From contig NZ_LN651327.1 in NCBI RefSeq assembly GCF_000826525.2, positions 248,001 through 312,000 of the forward strand: DNA of 64,000 bases. Direction: 5' to 3'. A program made the position numbers and the translations under genes. Below the pieces are notes generated by a model. It was not told where the DNA came from. It did not search any database and saw only the letters and a program-made list of their open reading frames with translations. Each line of letters opens with the position of its first letter. Position 1 is the stretch's first letter. Positions 7,347 through 15,750 of the stretch are shown here, piece by piece. This stretch comes from Mobilicoccus massiliensis. Lineage in GTDB: Bacteria; Actinomycetota; Actinomycetes; Actinomycetales; Dermatophilaceae.

Positions 7347-8621
7347 GTGCTCACGACCATCTCGACCTTCTCCCCGCTGCCCACCCACGGCATCGCCGGC
7401 GACCCGCAGGCCGGGTTCGTCCCCCTGGCCTCACGGGCGGACGGACTCGTCGGCTCGGTCATCGACTCCTCGACCTCGCTGCTCGCCGCGCAGAAGCACG
7501 ACATCGTGCGGTTCGCGATGGGAGCGCCCGCGCCTGACGTCACCCCGTGGGAGCAGTTCCGCGACCTGGCTCGCGACGTGTACGACGCGAGCTCGTTCAC
7601 CTACGGCGCGACCGAGGGTGAGCCGGTGCTCTTCGACGCGCTCGTGGAGTACAGCCGGCACACCCCGGAGCCGGTCGACGAGAGCCGCACGGTCATCACC
7701 ACCGGCGGCATGCAGGGTCTCGACCTCGCGTTCAAGCTCTTCGTCGACCCGGGTGACCTCGTCGTGGTCGAATCGCCCACGTACACCAACGGATCGGGCA
7801 CGGCGCTGAGTTACGGCGCGGACCTGCTCGAGGTGCCGGTCGACGAACACGGACTCGACGTCGAGCAGCTCGAGAGCCTCGTCGCGCGGGCCGGCCGCGT
7901 GCCCAAGGCGATCTACACGATCCCCAACTTTCAGAACCCGTCCGGCACGACGCTGTCGGAGGAGCGGCGCCGCCGCCTCATCGACCTGGCCCGCACCTGG
8001 GGCAGCGTCATCGTCGACGACGACCCCTACGGCCTCCTGCGTTTCGCCGGCGAGGACGTTCCCGGATTCCCCGCGCTCATGGGCGACGACCCGCTGCTGT
8101 TCTCCGTGCGTACGTTCAGCAAGATCCTCGCGCCCGGCCTGCGCGTGGGGTGGGTCAGCGCCGACGCGCGGTTGCGCGAGCTGCTCATCGCCGGCAAGCA
8201 GGCGATGGACACGTGCACCAACGTGCCCAACCAGCACGTCGTCGCCGAGTTCCTCCGTCGAGGCGGGCTCGACGCCCATCTCGAGGGCCTGCGCAGCCAG
8301 TACCGCAAGCGCAAGGAGGCGATGCAGGACTCGATCACCCGCCACCTCGGCGACCGGGTGCGCACCACCGACCCCGAGGGCGGCTTCTTCCTCTGGATGA
8401 CCCTCCAGGGCGAGGACGCGGCCATCGACTCCCGGCGCCTCTTCGAGATCGCCCTCGCCGAGGGGGTCGCCTTCATCCCGGGCACCGCGCTCTCGCCGTC
8501 GCAACGGTTCTCCGACGCGTTCCGGCTGTGTTTCGCCTCGACCACCCCCGAGCGCACCGAGGAGGGCATCGCCCGTCTGGCCCGGGCCATGGACATCGCC
8601 CGGGCGGAGGTCGCGAGGTGA
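7347..8621 (+). CDS. Class I PLP aminotransferase (2-aminoadipate/MocR-domain type)
   Basis: 424 residues. Seen: TGGMQGLDLAFKLF, the PTYTNG loop, PNFQNPSGTTLS, DDDPYGLLRF and the Schiff-base Lys in RTFSKILAPGLRVGW. This is the fold used as effector domain in MocR regulators such as EnuR, which senses ectoine intermediates, but here there is no N-terminal winged helix, so it is an enzyme or a free PLP-binding protein. Start is GTG at 7347 with AGGAGG upstream. Fourth gene of the operon; its exact substrate is not clear because a class III aminotransferase is already present. Confidence 0.85.
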   Translation: MLTTISTFSPLPTHGIAGDPQAGFVPLASRADGLVGSVIDSSTSLLAAQKHDIVRFAMGAPAPDVTPWEQFRDLARDVYDASSFTYGATEGEPVLFDALVEYSRHTPEPVDESRTVITTGGMQGLDLAFKLFVDPGDLVVVESPTYTNGSGTALSYGADLLEVPVDEHGLDVEQLESLVARAGRVPKAIYTIPNFQNPSGTTLSEERRRRLIDLARTWGSVIVDDDPYGLLRFAGEDVPGFPALMGDDPLLFSVRTFSKILAPGLRVGWVSADARLRELLIAGKQAMDTCTNVPNQHVVAEFLRRGGLDAHLEGLRSQYRKRKEAMQDSITRHLGDRVRTTDPEGGFFLWMTLQGEDAAIDSRRLFEIALAEGVAFIPGTALSPSQRFSDAFRLCFASTTPERTEEGIARLARAMDIARAEVAR

Positions 8622-9859
8622 CCGATGGGGTCGGAGACGGGGCGGCCGATCCCCGCGCGCTCGTGCGGGAGGACGAGCTCGTCGAGCTCACCTGCGCCCT
8701 CGTCGATGCGGCAGGGGAGAACCCGGGCGGCACCGAGCAGGCGGTGGTCGACGTGCTCGAACGAGCCTGCCGTGAACGGGGATTCGACGTCACGGTGAGT
8801 CCGGTGGTCGCGGGCCGTCCCAACCTCGTAGCCACGCTGTCGCGCGAGACGACGGGGTCGCGCGGAGACGGCGGGCCCGGACTGCTCTTTCTCGGCCACT
8901 CCGACGTGGTCCCGGCGGGGCCGGGCTGGACGCGGGAGCCGTTCGCCGCGACGGTCGACGACGGGCGCGTGTACGGCCGCGGCTCCACCGACATGAAGGG
9001 CGGGCTCGCCGCGGTCGTCATCGCGATGGCCGCGGTGCGGGCGGCCGGGATACGACTCTCCGGCCCCGTGACCCTGGCCTGCACCGTCGACGAGGAGGAC
9101 CTGGGCCTCGGCATCCGCGCCCTCGTCGCCGACCCCGCGGCGGCCGGGATGGGTGCGGAGTACCTCGGCTGCGTCGTCGCCGAACCCACCGACCTCGGGC
9201 TCGTCGTCGGCTGCCGCGGTGACAGTTACCTCGAGATGGAGGTCACCGGCGTGCCGGCCCATTCCGGACGACCGGGTGACGGACGCAACGCGATCGACGC
9301 GGCGAGCCGGATCCTCGAGCTCGTCCGCGCCGACCACGAACGGCTCGCGGGGGAGGGTGACGCGCTGCTCGGCCCGGCGACGTGGAACGTCGGCCGGATC
9401 AGCGGCGGACGCGGCAGCTCGATCGTCGCCCCCGACGCGCACGTGTGGCTCGACCGGCGCCTGCTGCCGGAGGAGGATCCGGACGCGATCGCCGCCGACC
9501 TCGCTCGCCGCATCGAGGAGTCCGGGATCAGCGGTGACGGCATCGGCGTCGAGATCACCGTGACGATGGAGATGCCCGGCTTCCGCACCCCCGACGACCA
9601 CCCGTTCGTGCGCGCGGTGCACGCGGCCGGTGTCGAGGTCGGCCTCTCCGTGCCGATCGGGGGCTGGAGCGCCGCGTGCGATGGCGGGTTCGTCGCCCGC
9701 GACCTCGGCATTCCCGCCGTCGTCGCCGGGCCGGGCGGCCTCAACGATCAGGCGCATCAGGTCGACGAATCGGTGGGGATCGACGAGCTGGTCGACGCCG
9801 CCCGCTGGTACGCGAGCCTCATCGTGCGGCTGCTCGGCGCGGCCCCTGCCGGTGCCTAG
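8618..9859 (+). CDS. M20-family amidohydrolase/deacetylase (ArgE/DapE type)
   Basis: 413 residues. All metal ligands of the family are visible: GHSDVVP, GRGSTDMKGG, VDEEDLG with the catalytic Glu, AEPTD, and a late His in DQAHQVDE. The lid-domain His is in VPAHSGRPG. It removes acyl groups from N-acyl amino acids. In ectoine pathways N-acetyl-diaminobutyrate is deacetylated by DoeB/EutE of another family (AstE/AspA-like); none is seen here, so this gene could replace it (inference). GTG start at 8618 overlaps the preceding stop (GTGA), implying coupling. Confidence 0.87.
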   Translation: MTDGVGDGAADPRALVREDELVELTCALVDAAGENPGGTEQAVVDVLERACRERGFDVTVSPVVAGRPNLVATLSRETTGSRGDGGPGLLFLGHSDVVPAGPGWTREPFAATVDDGRVYGRGSTDMKGGLAAVVIAMAAVRAAGIRLSGPVTLACTVDEEDLGLGIRALVADPAAAGMGAEYLGCVVAEPTDLGLVVGCRGDSYLEMEVTGVPAHSGRPGDGRNAIDAASRILELVRADHERLAGEGDALLGPATWNVGRISGGRGSSIVAPDAHVWLDRRLLPEEDPDAIAADLARRIEESGISGDGIGVEITVTMEMPGFRTPDDHPFVRAVHAAGVEVGLSVPIGGWSAACDGGFVARDLGIPAVVAGPGGLNDQAHQVDESVGIDELVDAARWYASLIVRLLGAAPAGA

Positions 9860-9892
9860 ACTGAACGATCACGTGTGAGCAGGGGACGAGGC

Positions 9893-10615
9893 ATGACGAC
9901 CAGGAAGACCGCGAACAGGCGGGCGACGAGAACGCGCACCGAGGACATGCCGCTCTTCGCTCCGATCGTCCAGGACTCCACGCCCGCGCTGATCGCCCAG
10001 CAGCTTCGCGAGGCCATCGCCGAAGGCCGCTTCGTGCCCGGGCAACAGCTCCTCGAGACCTCACTCGCCGCGAGTCTCGGGGTGAGTCGGGGCCCCTTGC
10101 GTGAGGCGATGCAGCGGCTCACCCAGGAGGGGCTGCTCGTCGGCCACCGCAACCGCGGCCTGTTCGTCATGGACCTCGACGAGGCGACCGTGCGCGACAT
10201 GTACCTCGCCCGCGGCGCGGTCGAACGCGCCGCCGTCGAGTGCCTCGTCGACACCGGCAACGGCCCGAGCGCGATCGCGCTGCTCGACATCGTCGCCGAG
10301 ATGCGAGCCGAGGACGGCGCTCCGGACGGGCCCGAGATCGCCGCCCTCGACATGCGTTTTCATCAGCGTCTCGTCGCCCTCACCGGGAGTCCGCGGCTCG
10401 TGCGCATGCACGACACCCTGCTCACCCAGGTGCGCCTGTGCCTTGCCCGGATGCAGGCGACGTACGACGACACCGAGATCCGGGCCTCCGAGCACGAGGC
10501 CATCGCCCGCGCGATCGTCGACGGCGACAAGGCCCGTGCGACCGGCCTCCTGGCCGAGCACATGAACGACGGCCTGCGCCGCGTCCTCGCCGTGCTCGAG
10601 GCGGAGGACGCCTGA
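9893..10615 (+). CDS. GntR family transcriptional regulator, FCD type
   Basis: 240 residues. Winged helix at about 20-85 (LREAIAEGRFVPGQQLLET, LGVSRGPLREAMQRL, RNRGLFV) and an all-helical FCD effector domain with the metal-type ligands D.RFHQRL and SEHEAIARAI. I chose the ATG at 9893 with AGGGGA six bases before it; a GTG at 9875 is in frame. Last gene of the operon from 3316, so it is probably autoregulated through the site at 3276. The three GATTGTTGACAATC sites at 3276, 11407 and 13609 are the likely targets. Confidence 0.9.
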   Translation: MTTRKTANRRATRTRTEDMPLFAPIVQDSTPALIAQQLREAIAEGRFVPGQQLLETSLAASLGVSRGPLREAMQRLTQEGLLVGHRNRGLFVMDLDEATVRDMYLARGAVERAAVECLVDTGNGPSAIALLDIVAEMRAEDGAPDGPEIAALDMRFHQRLVALTGSPRLVRMHDTLLTQVRLCLARMQATYDDTEIRASEHEAIARAIVDGDKARATGLLAEHMNDGLRRVLAVLEAEDA

Positions 10616-10631
10616 CCAGGGCTCGGGCATC

Positions 10632-11342
10632 TCAGGGCATCCGGAACAAGCGCCCGAGGCCGTCGGTGAGCGCCGAATGACCCGCTAGCCTCAAGCCCTG
10701 CCATGCGGTGACCGCGTTGGCGGTGAGCACGATCGTGTCGAGCTCGGCCTCGAGGGATTCGATGAGGTCCACGGTGTGGAGCGCGGTGTCGGGGACGAGC
10801 ACGGCGTCGACGCCATCCTCGTGGCCGGCGCAGATCATCGCTCTCACCTGCCGGGGGTCGAGGCGTCCCGCGTCCTCCCCGGAGGCCACGTCGTGACTGG
10901 CGGCGTCGACCACCGTCACGTCCGACCGGTTCAGGACGGCCACGAAGTGCGCGCTCACGTCGGCCGGATACGTCGCGGCGAGTCGCACCTGACGAACGCC
11001 GAGGTGTCGGGCCGCCGCGACGAACGCCAGGGTGGTCGAGGAGGCGGGGGCCCCCGATGCCTCGGAGACCCACCCCGCCTGCTCCTCGACGCGCTCGTCG
11101 AAGACGAAGCTGCCGGAGGTGCATGCCCACATCACGGCGTCGGGGCCGAGACGCCGAGCGGCGTTCGCGTGCGGCGACAGAACGTCGCGCGCGCCGAGGG
11201 CCAGCAACGACCGCACGTCGTGGTCGGTGGCCCCCTCCCACGTGTGGACGATCGGGAACGAGACGTCCACGAACCGCCGTTCGAGCGTGGCGTACTCGTC
11301 CTCGGCGCTGGACCCCGGGTAGAGCATGGCGACGGTGATCAT
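10632..11342 (-). CDS. Asp/Glu racemase superfamily protein, EutA/maleate isomerase-like
   Basis: 236 residues. The pattern of the maleate isomerase/arylmalonate decarboxylase group is seen: first catalytic Cys region WACTSGSFVF near 91, and a GAPASSTTLAFVAAARHLG motif. The second Cys region reads DAVLVPDTALHTVD, where a Thr/Ala stands in place of the usual Cys, so catalysis may differ. EutA proteins of this kind are conserved in ectoine/hydroxyectoine gene clusters. Divergent from the transporter with the operator at 11407-11420 between them, so it is in the same regulon. Confidence 0.75.
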   Translation of the reverse strand: MITVAMLYPGSSAEDEYATLERRFVDVSFPIVHTWEGATDHDVRSLLALGARDVLSPHANAARRLGPDAVMWACTSGSFVFDERVEEQAGWVSEASGAPASSTTLAFVAAARHLGVRQVRLAATYPADVSAHFVAVLNRSDVTVVDAASHDVASGEDAGRLDPRQVRAMICAGHEDGVDAVLVPDTALHTVDLIESLEAELDTIVLTANAVTAWQGLRLAGHSALTDGLGRLFRMP

Positions 11343-11406
11343 CGAACCTCCCGGAGAATCCGACCGGCTGGACCCTTTTCACCGGAGTCTCACGAGGCTA
11401 CGCTCC

Positions 11407-11420
11407 GATTGTCAACAATC
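11407..11420. promoter_or_regulatory. FCD GntR operator, copy 2
   Basis: GATTGTCAACAATC on the + strand, that is GATTGTTGACAATC on the - strand, identical to copies 1 and 3 and followed there by GG as in both others. It lies between the divergent EutA-like gene (start 11342) and the transporter (start 11457). Confidence 0.8.
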
Positions 11421-11456
11421 CGACAGCGCAACGACGCGCACTCCGGAGGTTCCCCC

Positions 11457-12833
11457 ATGACCAGCGCACCACCGCCCGCGGCCAGGCCGCAGACGGATGT
11501 CCCCCCCTCGCTGCTGCGGCGGGCCATCGCGGCCTCGGCCATCGGAAATGCGGTCGAATGGTTCGACTACGGCATCTACGCCTACGGAACCACCTATATC
11601 GCGGCCGCACTCTTTCCCGAGCATGCGACGAACGCGATGATCTTCACGCTGCTCGGCTTCGCGGTGTCGTTCCTCATGCGTCCCATCGGCGGACTGTTCT
11701 GGGGTCCGCTGGGCGACAAGGTCGGTCGCAAGAAGGTCCTCGCGATCACCATCATCATCATGGCCGCCGCGACCTTCTGCATCGGCCTGCTGCCGAGTTA
11801 CACGATGATCGGGATCTGGGCGCCGGTGCTGCTCTACACGTTCCGCATCATCCAGGGGTTCTCGACCGGCGGTGAGTACGGCGGCGCGGCGACCTTCATG
11901 GCCGAGTACGCCCCCGACCGACGCCGCGGCTTCTACGGCAGCTTCCTCGAGGTCGGCACCCTCGCCGGATTCAACGGCGGCGCGCTGCTCATGCTGCTCA
12001 TGATCGGCCTCACCGACGACCAGCAGATGCACGACTGGGGCTGGCGGGTGCCGTTCCTCGTCGCCGGCCCGCTCGGGATCATCGGCATCTACCTGAGGTC
12101 GAAGATGGAGGACACGCCCGTCTTCCAGGAGCTCGCAGAGAAGGGCGAGGAGGCCGACACCGGCCGTCAGACCCTCAAGGAGCTCTTCACGCGCTTCTGG
12201 CGTCCACTGCTCGTGCTCGGTGGCCTCGTCATCGCCGTCAACGTCATCAACTACACGCTGCTGTCGTACACCCCGACGTACCTGCAGAGCGTCATCAACC
12301 TCTCCGACGAGCATGCGCTCATCGTGCCGATCATCGGCCAGCTCATCATGATGTTGCTGTTGCCGCTGGTCGGCGGGCTCTCCGACCGGGTGGGGCGCAA
12401 ACCGCTGTGGCTGTTCTCGCTCGTCGGCACGATCGTGCTCGCCTACCCGATGTATCGGTTCATGGCGACGTCGTTCGCCTCGGCGATCATCGCATTCACG
12501 GTGCTCGGGCTGCTGTACACGCCGCAGCTCGCGACGATCTCGGCCACCTTCCCCGCGATGTTCCCGACACACGTGCGCTACGCGGGCCTGGCACTCGGGT
12601 ACAACATCTCGACCTCGCTGTTCGGTGGCACGGCGGGGCTCGTCAACGAGTGGCTCATCGGACGGACCGGCGACACCCTCTGGCCCGCGTACTACACGAT
12701 CGGTGCATGCCTCGTCGGCCTCGTCTGCTGGTTCTTCATGATCGAGACCAAGGGCCAATCCCTGCGCGGCACTCAGGTACCCGGTACGGCCGAGGCACAC
12801 GAGGAACAGGCACGTCTCGCCGGAACGCACTGA
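11457..12833 (+). CDS. MFS transporter, metabolite:H+ symporter family (ProP-like)
   Basis: 458 residues, about 12 membrane segments. Family signatures: GNAVEWFDYGIYAYGT in helix 1, GDKVGRKKVLA between helices 2 and 3, RIIQGFSTGGEYGGA, and GGLSDRVGRKPLW in the second half. The MHS group includes ProP, which carries proline, betaine and ectoine, as well as organic-acid carriers. Being under the same operator as the hydrolase operon, it is probably the substrate importer. GGAGG lies 8 bases before the ATG. The terminator-like hairpin at 12879-12907 follows. Confidence 0.88.
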   Translation: MTSAPPPAARPQTDVPPSLLRRAIAASAIGNAVEWFDYGIYAYGTTYIAAALFPEHATNAMIFTLLGFAVSFLMRPIGGLFWGPLGDKVGRKKVLAITIIIMAAATFCIGLLPSYTMIGIWAPVLLYTFRIIQGFSTGGEYGGAATFMAEYAPDRRRGFYGSFLEVGTLAGFNGGALLMLLMIGLTDDQQMHDWGWRVPFLVAGPLGIIGIYLRSKMEDTPVFQELAEKGEEADTGRQTLKELFTRFWRPLLVLGGLVIAVNVINYTLLSYTPTYLQSVINLSDEHALIVPIIGQLIMMLLLPLVGGLSDRVGRKPLWLFSLVGTIVLAYPMYRFMATSFASAIIAFTVLGLLYTPQLATISATFPAMFPTHVRYAGLALGYNISTSLFGGTAGLVNEWLIGRTGDTLWPAYYTIGACLVGLVCWFFMIETKGQSLRGTQVPGTAEAHEEQARLAGTH

Positions 12834-12863
12834 GACGCCGTTCGGCGGTCACGACTCCCGCGA

Positions 12864-13592
12864 TCACAGCTCCAGCAGTCGGCCGGCGCCTTCGGGGCGC
12901 CGGCCGACCGCGCGTAGGGCGGCCCACATCGTCACGTGGCTCGCCGTGAGCACGGGGATGCCGAGCTCGGTCTCGAGCGGCGCGATGAGGTCATAGCTCG
13001 CGAGGTTGGTGCACGAGAGGAACAGGGCCTCGGTGCCCGAACCTGCCTTCGCGGCCGCGATCGCGAGCCTCGCCGTCGTCGTGTAGTCGACGGTCCAGAT
13101 GTGACCGGCGAGGCCGAGGTGCCGAGCGGCGGTGACCTCGACGCCGGCATCCGCCAGGTACGCGACGAGCAACCCCGTGATCTCGTCGTCGTACGGAGTC
13201 GCGATGGCGACGCGCGCGACGTCGAGGGCGTCGATCGCGGCGAGCAGGGATCCGCTCGTCGTCACCGCGTGGGGAAATCCGGCGTCCCGCATCGCCTCGA
13301 CGAGTCGACGCTCTCCGGCCGCGCCGTGCACGAAGCTGCCCGACGTGCAGAGGTAGGCGCACACCGGCGCCTGCGTCATGCGGACCTCAGCGGCGAGGGC
13401 CCGCACGATGCCGGCCTCCGCGAGATCCGTGGCCTGCTCGCGACTGACCGGGAACGGCGAGGTCGGTGAGCGGGTGATGGCGAGGGAGACGTCGTGCGGT
13501 GCCCAGCGCCACAGCTCGCGATCGAGCGCGAAGTCATAGGGGGCGATGACGCCGACCGTGGCGTCGAGGATCGGAGTAGGCGGCACCTGCAT
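12864..13592 (-). CDS. Second EutA/maleate isomerase-like protein
   Basis: 242 residues. Shares the fold pattern of the gene at 10632: VGVIAPYDFALDRELWRW at the start, YLCTSGSFVHG with the first Cys near 77, and here the second Cys is kept (ALFLSCTNLASYDLI). LGIPVLTASHVTMWAALR closes the protein. In maleate cis-trans isomerases the two Cys residues act together, so this copy looks fully active while the first lacks one. It is divergent from the amidase and shares the operator at 13609-13622. Confidence 0.78.
   Translation of the reverse strand: MQVPPTPILDATVGVIAPYDFALDRELWRWAPHDVSLAITRSPTSPFPVSREQATDLAEAGIVRALAAEVRMTQAPVCAYLCTSGSFVHGAAGERRLVEAMRDAGFPHAVTTSGSLLAAIDALDVARVAIATPYDDEITGLLVAYLADAGVEVTAARHLGLAGHIWTVDYTTTARLAIAAAKAGSGTEALFLSCTNLASYDLIAPLETELGIPVLTASHVTMWAALRAVGRRPEGAGRLLEL
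12879..12907. terminator. GC-rich hairpin, probable bidirectional terminator inside a gene end
   Basis: A 12-bp perfect stem (12879-12890 with 12896-12907) and a 5-base loop TTCGG. It lies 45 bp after the transporter stop and within the last 15 codons of the convergent EutA-like gene, so it could stop transcription from the transporter. No T-run is visible. Confidence 0.45.
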
Positions 13593-13608
13593 GGGCGATG
13601 ATGTGCCA

Positions 13609-13622
13609 GATTGTTGACAATC
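13609..13622. promoter_or_regulatory. FCD GntR operator, copy 3
   Basis: GATTGTTGACAATC followed by GGCAAT, the same extended match as at 3276. It lies 16 bp from the start of the EutA-like gene and 46 bp from the amidase start, covering both promoters. Confidence 0.8.
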
Positions 13623-13667
13623 GGCAATCCCCGTTCATAGCGTGGGCATCCCGGTGAAAGGACGCCC

Positions 13668-15095
13668 ATGAACGCGACGGACGACGCCCGCACCTCGCTG
13701 GCCGAACACGAGGCGCACGTTCTCGTCCGCCGCTTCGGCGCGGGAGAGACGACGCCATCGGAGGCACTGGCCACCGCGCTCGCGATCATCGGGGCCCACG
13801 ACGACTCCGTGCACGCCATGGTCCTCACCGACGCCGGGTCCGCGCAGCGCGCCGCCGCCGCGGCGGACGAGAGATGGGCTGCCGGTAGGCCGGCGGGCCC
13901 GCTCGACGGTGTCCCGATGACGATCAAGGACATGCTGCTCACGCGGGGTTGGCCCACACGCAAGGGCAGCACGCTCATCGGTGCGAACGGCCCGTGGGAG
14001 GAGGACGCCCCCGCGGTCGCCCGCCTGCGCGACGCCGGCGCGGTGTTCCTCGGCAAGAACACGACACCGGAGTTCGCCTGGAAGGGCGTCACCGACTCCC
14101 TGCTCGAGGGCTCGACCGGCAACCCGTGGGGCGCAGGCCTCACGAGCGGCGGCAGTAGTGGCGGTGCGGCGACGGCGGTGGGTCTCGGGATGGGGTCGGT
14201 CTCGGTGGGCACCGACGGAGGTGGTTCGGTGCGGATCCCGGCGTCGTTCACGGGCACGGTCGCCCTCAAGCCGACGTTCGGTCTCATCCCCATCTATCCG
14301 CCCAGCGCCTACGGAACCCTGTCGCACGCGGGGCCGATGACCCGGAGCGTCACCGATGCGGCGCTGCTCATGGACGTCATCACCGGTGGCGACCCCCGCG
14401 ACTGGTTCGCGATGCCGACACCGTCCGGTTCCTACCTCGACGGCCTCGACGAGGGGATCGAGGGTCTGCGTGTCGCGTTCTCACCCACGCTCGGCGGCCT
14501 CGGCGAGAACGACCCGGAGGTCGAGGCCGCCGTCCGTGCGGCGGTCGACGTGCTCGCCGGCCTCGGAGCGCGGGTGGAGGAGGTCGACCCCGAACTGCCC
14601 GATGGCACCGACGCCTTTCACCTCTTGTGGTTCACCGGAGCGAGCAAGGTGCTCGAGGGATTCGGGCCGGGCGCACTCGACCGTGTCGACCCGCTGCTCG
14701 CGGAGAACGTCCGGCGCCACGCGGAGACGAGCGCGTCGTCCTACCTCGACGCGACGACGATGCGTATGGACATGGGCGTCGTGATGGGTCGGTTCCACGA
14801 GATGTACGACGTCCTCGTCACCCCAACGATGCCGATCGCCGCGTTCCCGCGAGGCCAGAACTCGCCGGACGGCTGGCCCTTCCCGCTGTGGACGTCGTGG
14901 ACGCCGTACACCTACCCGTTCAACATGACGATGCAGCCGGCGCTCACCGTGCCGTGCGGGTTCACCTCCGACGAGCGGCCGGTGGGGCTGCAGATCGTCG
15001 GGCCCCGGCACGCGGACCGGCTCGTCCTGCGCGCTGGTCGCGCGTACGAGGCGGCCACGCCGTGGCACGAGGCGGTGCCGACGCTGCTGCGATGA
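13668..15095 (+). CDS. Amidase signature family amidohydrolase
   Basis: 475 residues. The Ser-cisSer-Lys triad is complete: Lys in PMTIKDMLL near 84, Ser in TSGGSSGGAATA, and the nucleophile Ser in GTDGGGSVRIPAS. These enzymes hydrolyse carboxylic amides, and some related ones carbamates. Substrate not predictable from sequence; within this regulon a ring-opened amide is likely. A ribosome site GAAAGGACGCCC precedes the ATG, and the DUF3830 gene follows after 37 bp, so the two probably form an operon. Confidence 0.9.
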   Translation: MNATDDARTSLAEHEAHVLVRRFGAGETTPSEALATALAIIGAHDDSVHAMVLTDAGSAQRAAAAADERWAAGRPAGPLDGVPMTIKDMLLTRGWPTRKGSTLIGANGPWEEDAPAVARLRDAGAVFLGKNTTPEFAWKGVTDSLLEGSTGNPWGAGLTSGGSSGGAATAVGLGMGSVSVGTDGGGSVRIPASFTGTVALKPTFGLIPIYPPSAYGTLSHAGPMTRSVTDAALLMDVITGGDPRDWFAMPTPSGSYLDGLDEGIEGLRVAFSPTLGGLGENDPEVEAAVRAAVDVLAGLGARVEEVDPELPDGTDAFHLLWFTGASKVLEGFGPGALDRVDPLLAENVRRHAETSASSYLDATTMRMDMGVVMGRFHEMYDVLVTPTMPIAAFPRGQNSPDGWPFPLWTSWTPYTYPFNMTMQPALTVPCGFTSDERPVGLQIVGPRHADRLVLRAGRAYEAATPWHEAVPTLLR

Positions 15096-15132
15096 GGCGG
15101 ATGTACCAGTACAACTCTGCGAAGGAGTCCCG

Positions 15133-15639
15133 ATGACCCGTTACGTGACGATCACTCTGGAGAAGCGCGGCGTGACGTGCACGGCACGACTCCTCGACGA
15201 TGCCGCGCCTCGCACCGCGAACGCCGTGTGGGAGGCACTGCCGCTCTCGGCCCAGGTCTACCACGGCAAGTACGCACGGAACGAGATCTACGCCCTGCAC
15301 CCGCAGTTCGCCGAGCAGGATCCGGGGCCGGAGAACACGACCGTCACGCCGATCCCGGGCGACGTCTGCTGGTTCACGTTCAGTGGCGACGATCTCGGCA
15401 ACCCGGCCTACGGGTACGAGAAGGAGTCCGAACACCGGCAGACCTCGCAGATCGTCGACCTCGCCTTGTTCTACGGCCGCAACAACCTCCTCATCAACGG
15501 CGATCAGGGTTGGGTGCCCGGCAACGTATTCGCCACGATCACTGACGGCTTCGACGACCTGGCCGCCGCCTGCCAGGACCTGTGGATGGGCGGCGCCCGC
15601 GGCGAGATCTTGACCTTCGCTCGAGGGCGCGAGGAGTGA
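15133..15639 (+). CDS. DUF3830 family, cyclophilin-like fold protein
   Basis: 168 residues. Features of the family: T.ARLLDDAAPRTANAVWEALP at the start, VYHGKYARNEIY, GDVCWFTF, and FYGRNNLLINGDQGWVPGNVFA. No function is established for the family as far as I know; it resembles cyclophilin-like small proteins found beside amidase and Asp/Glu-racemase genes. AAGGAG is seven bases before the ATG. Last gene of the FCD GntR regulon. Confidence 0.75.
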   Translation: MTRYVTITLEKRGVTCTARLLDDAAPRTANAVWEALPLSAQVYHGKYARNEIYALHPQFAEQDPGPENTTVTPIPGDVCWFTFSGDDLGNPAYGYEKESEHRQTSQIVDLALFYGRNNLLINGDQGWVPGNVFATITDGFDDLAAACQDLWMGGARGEILTFARGREE

Positions 15640-15706
15640 GGCCACCACACCCCTCGCTGGCACAGCGGTGTCCCACATGGGCGGCCGCGCTCCTCAGATC
15701 CGCATC

Positions 15707-15730
15707 GGACCCCTCAGATCCGAGGAGTCC
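15707..15730 (+). terminator. Weak hairpin after the DUF3830 gene
   Basis: GGACCCCTC (15707-15715) pairs with GAGGAGTCC (15722-15730) with one mismatch. The 11-base word CCTCAGATCCG occurs twice just here, at 15692 and 15712. It may end the amidase transcript and that of the convergent secreted-protein gene. Confidence 0.35.
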
Positions 15731-15750
15731 GGCCGGCCTATAAGGGGTGG

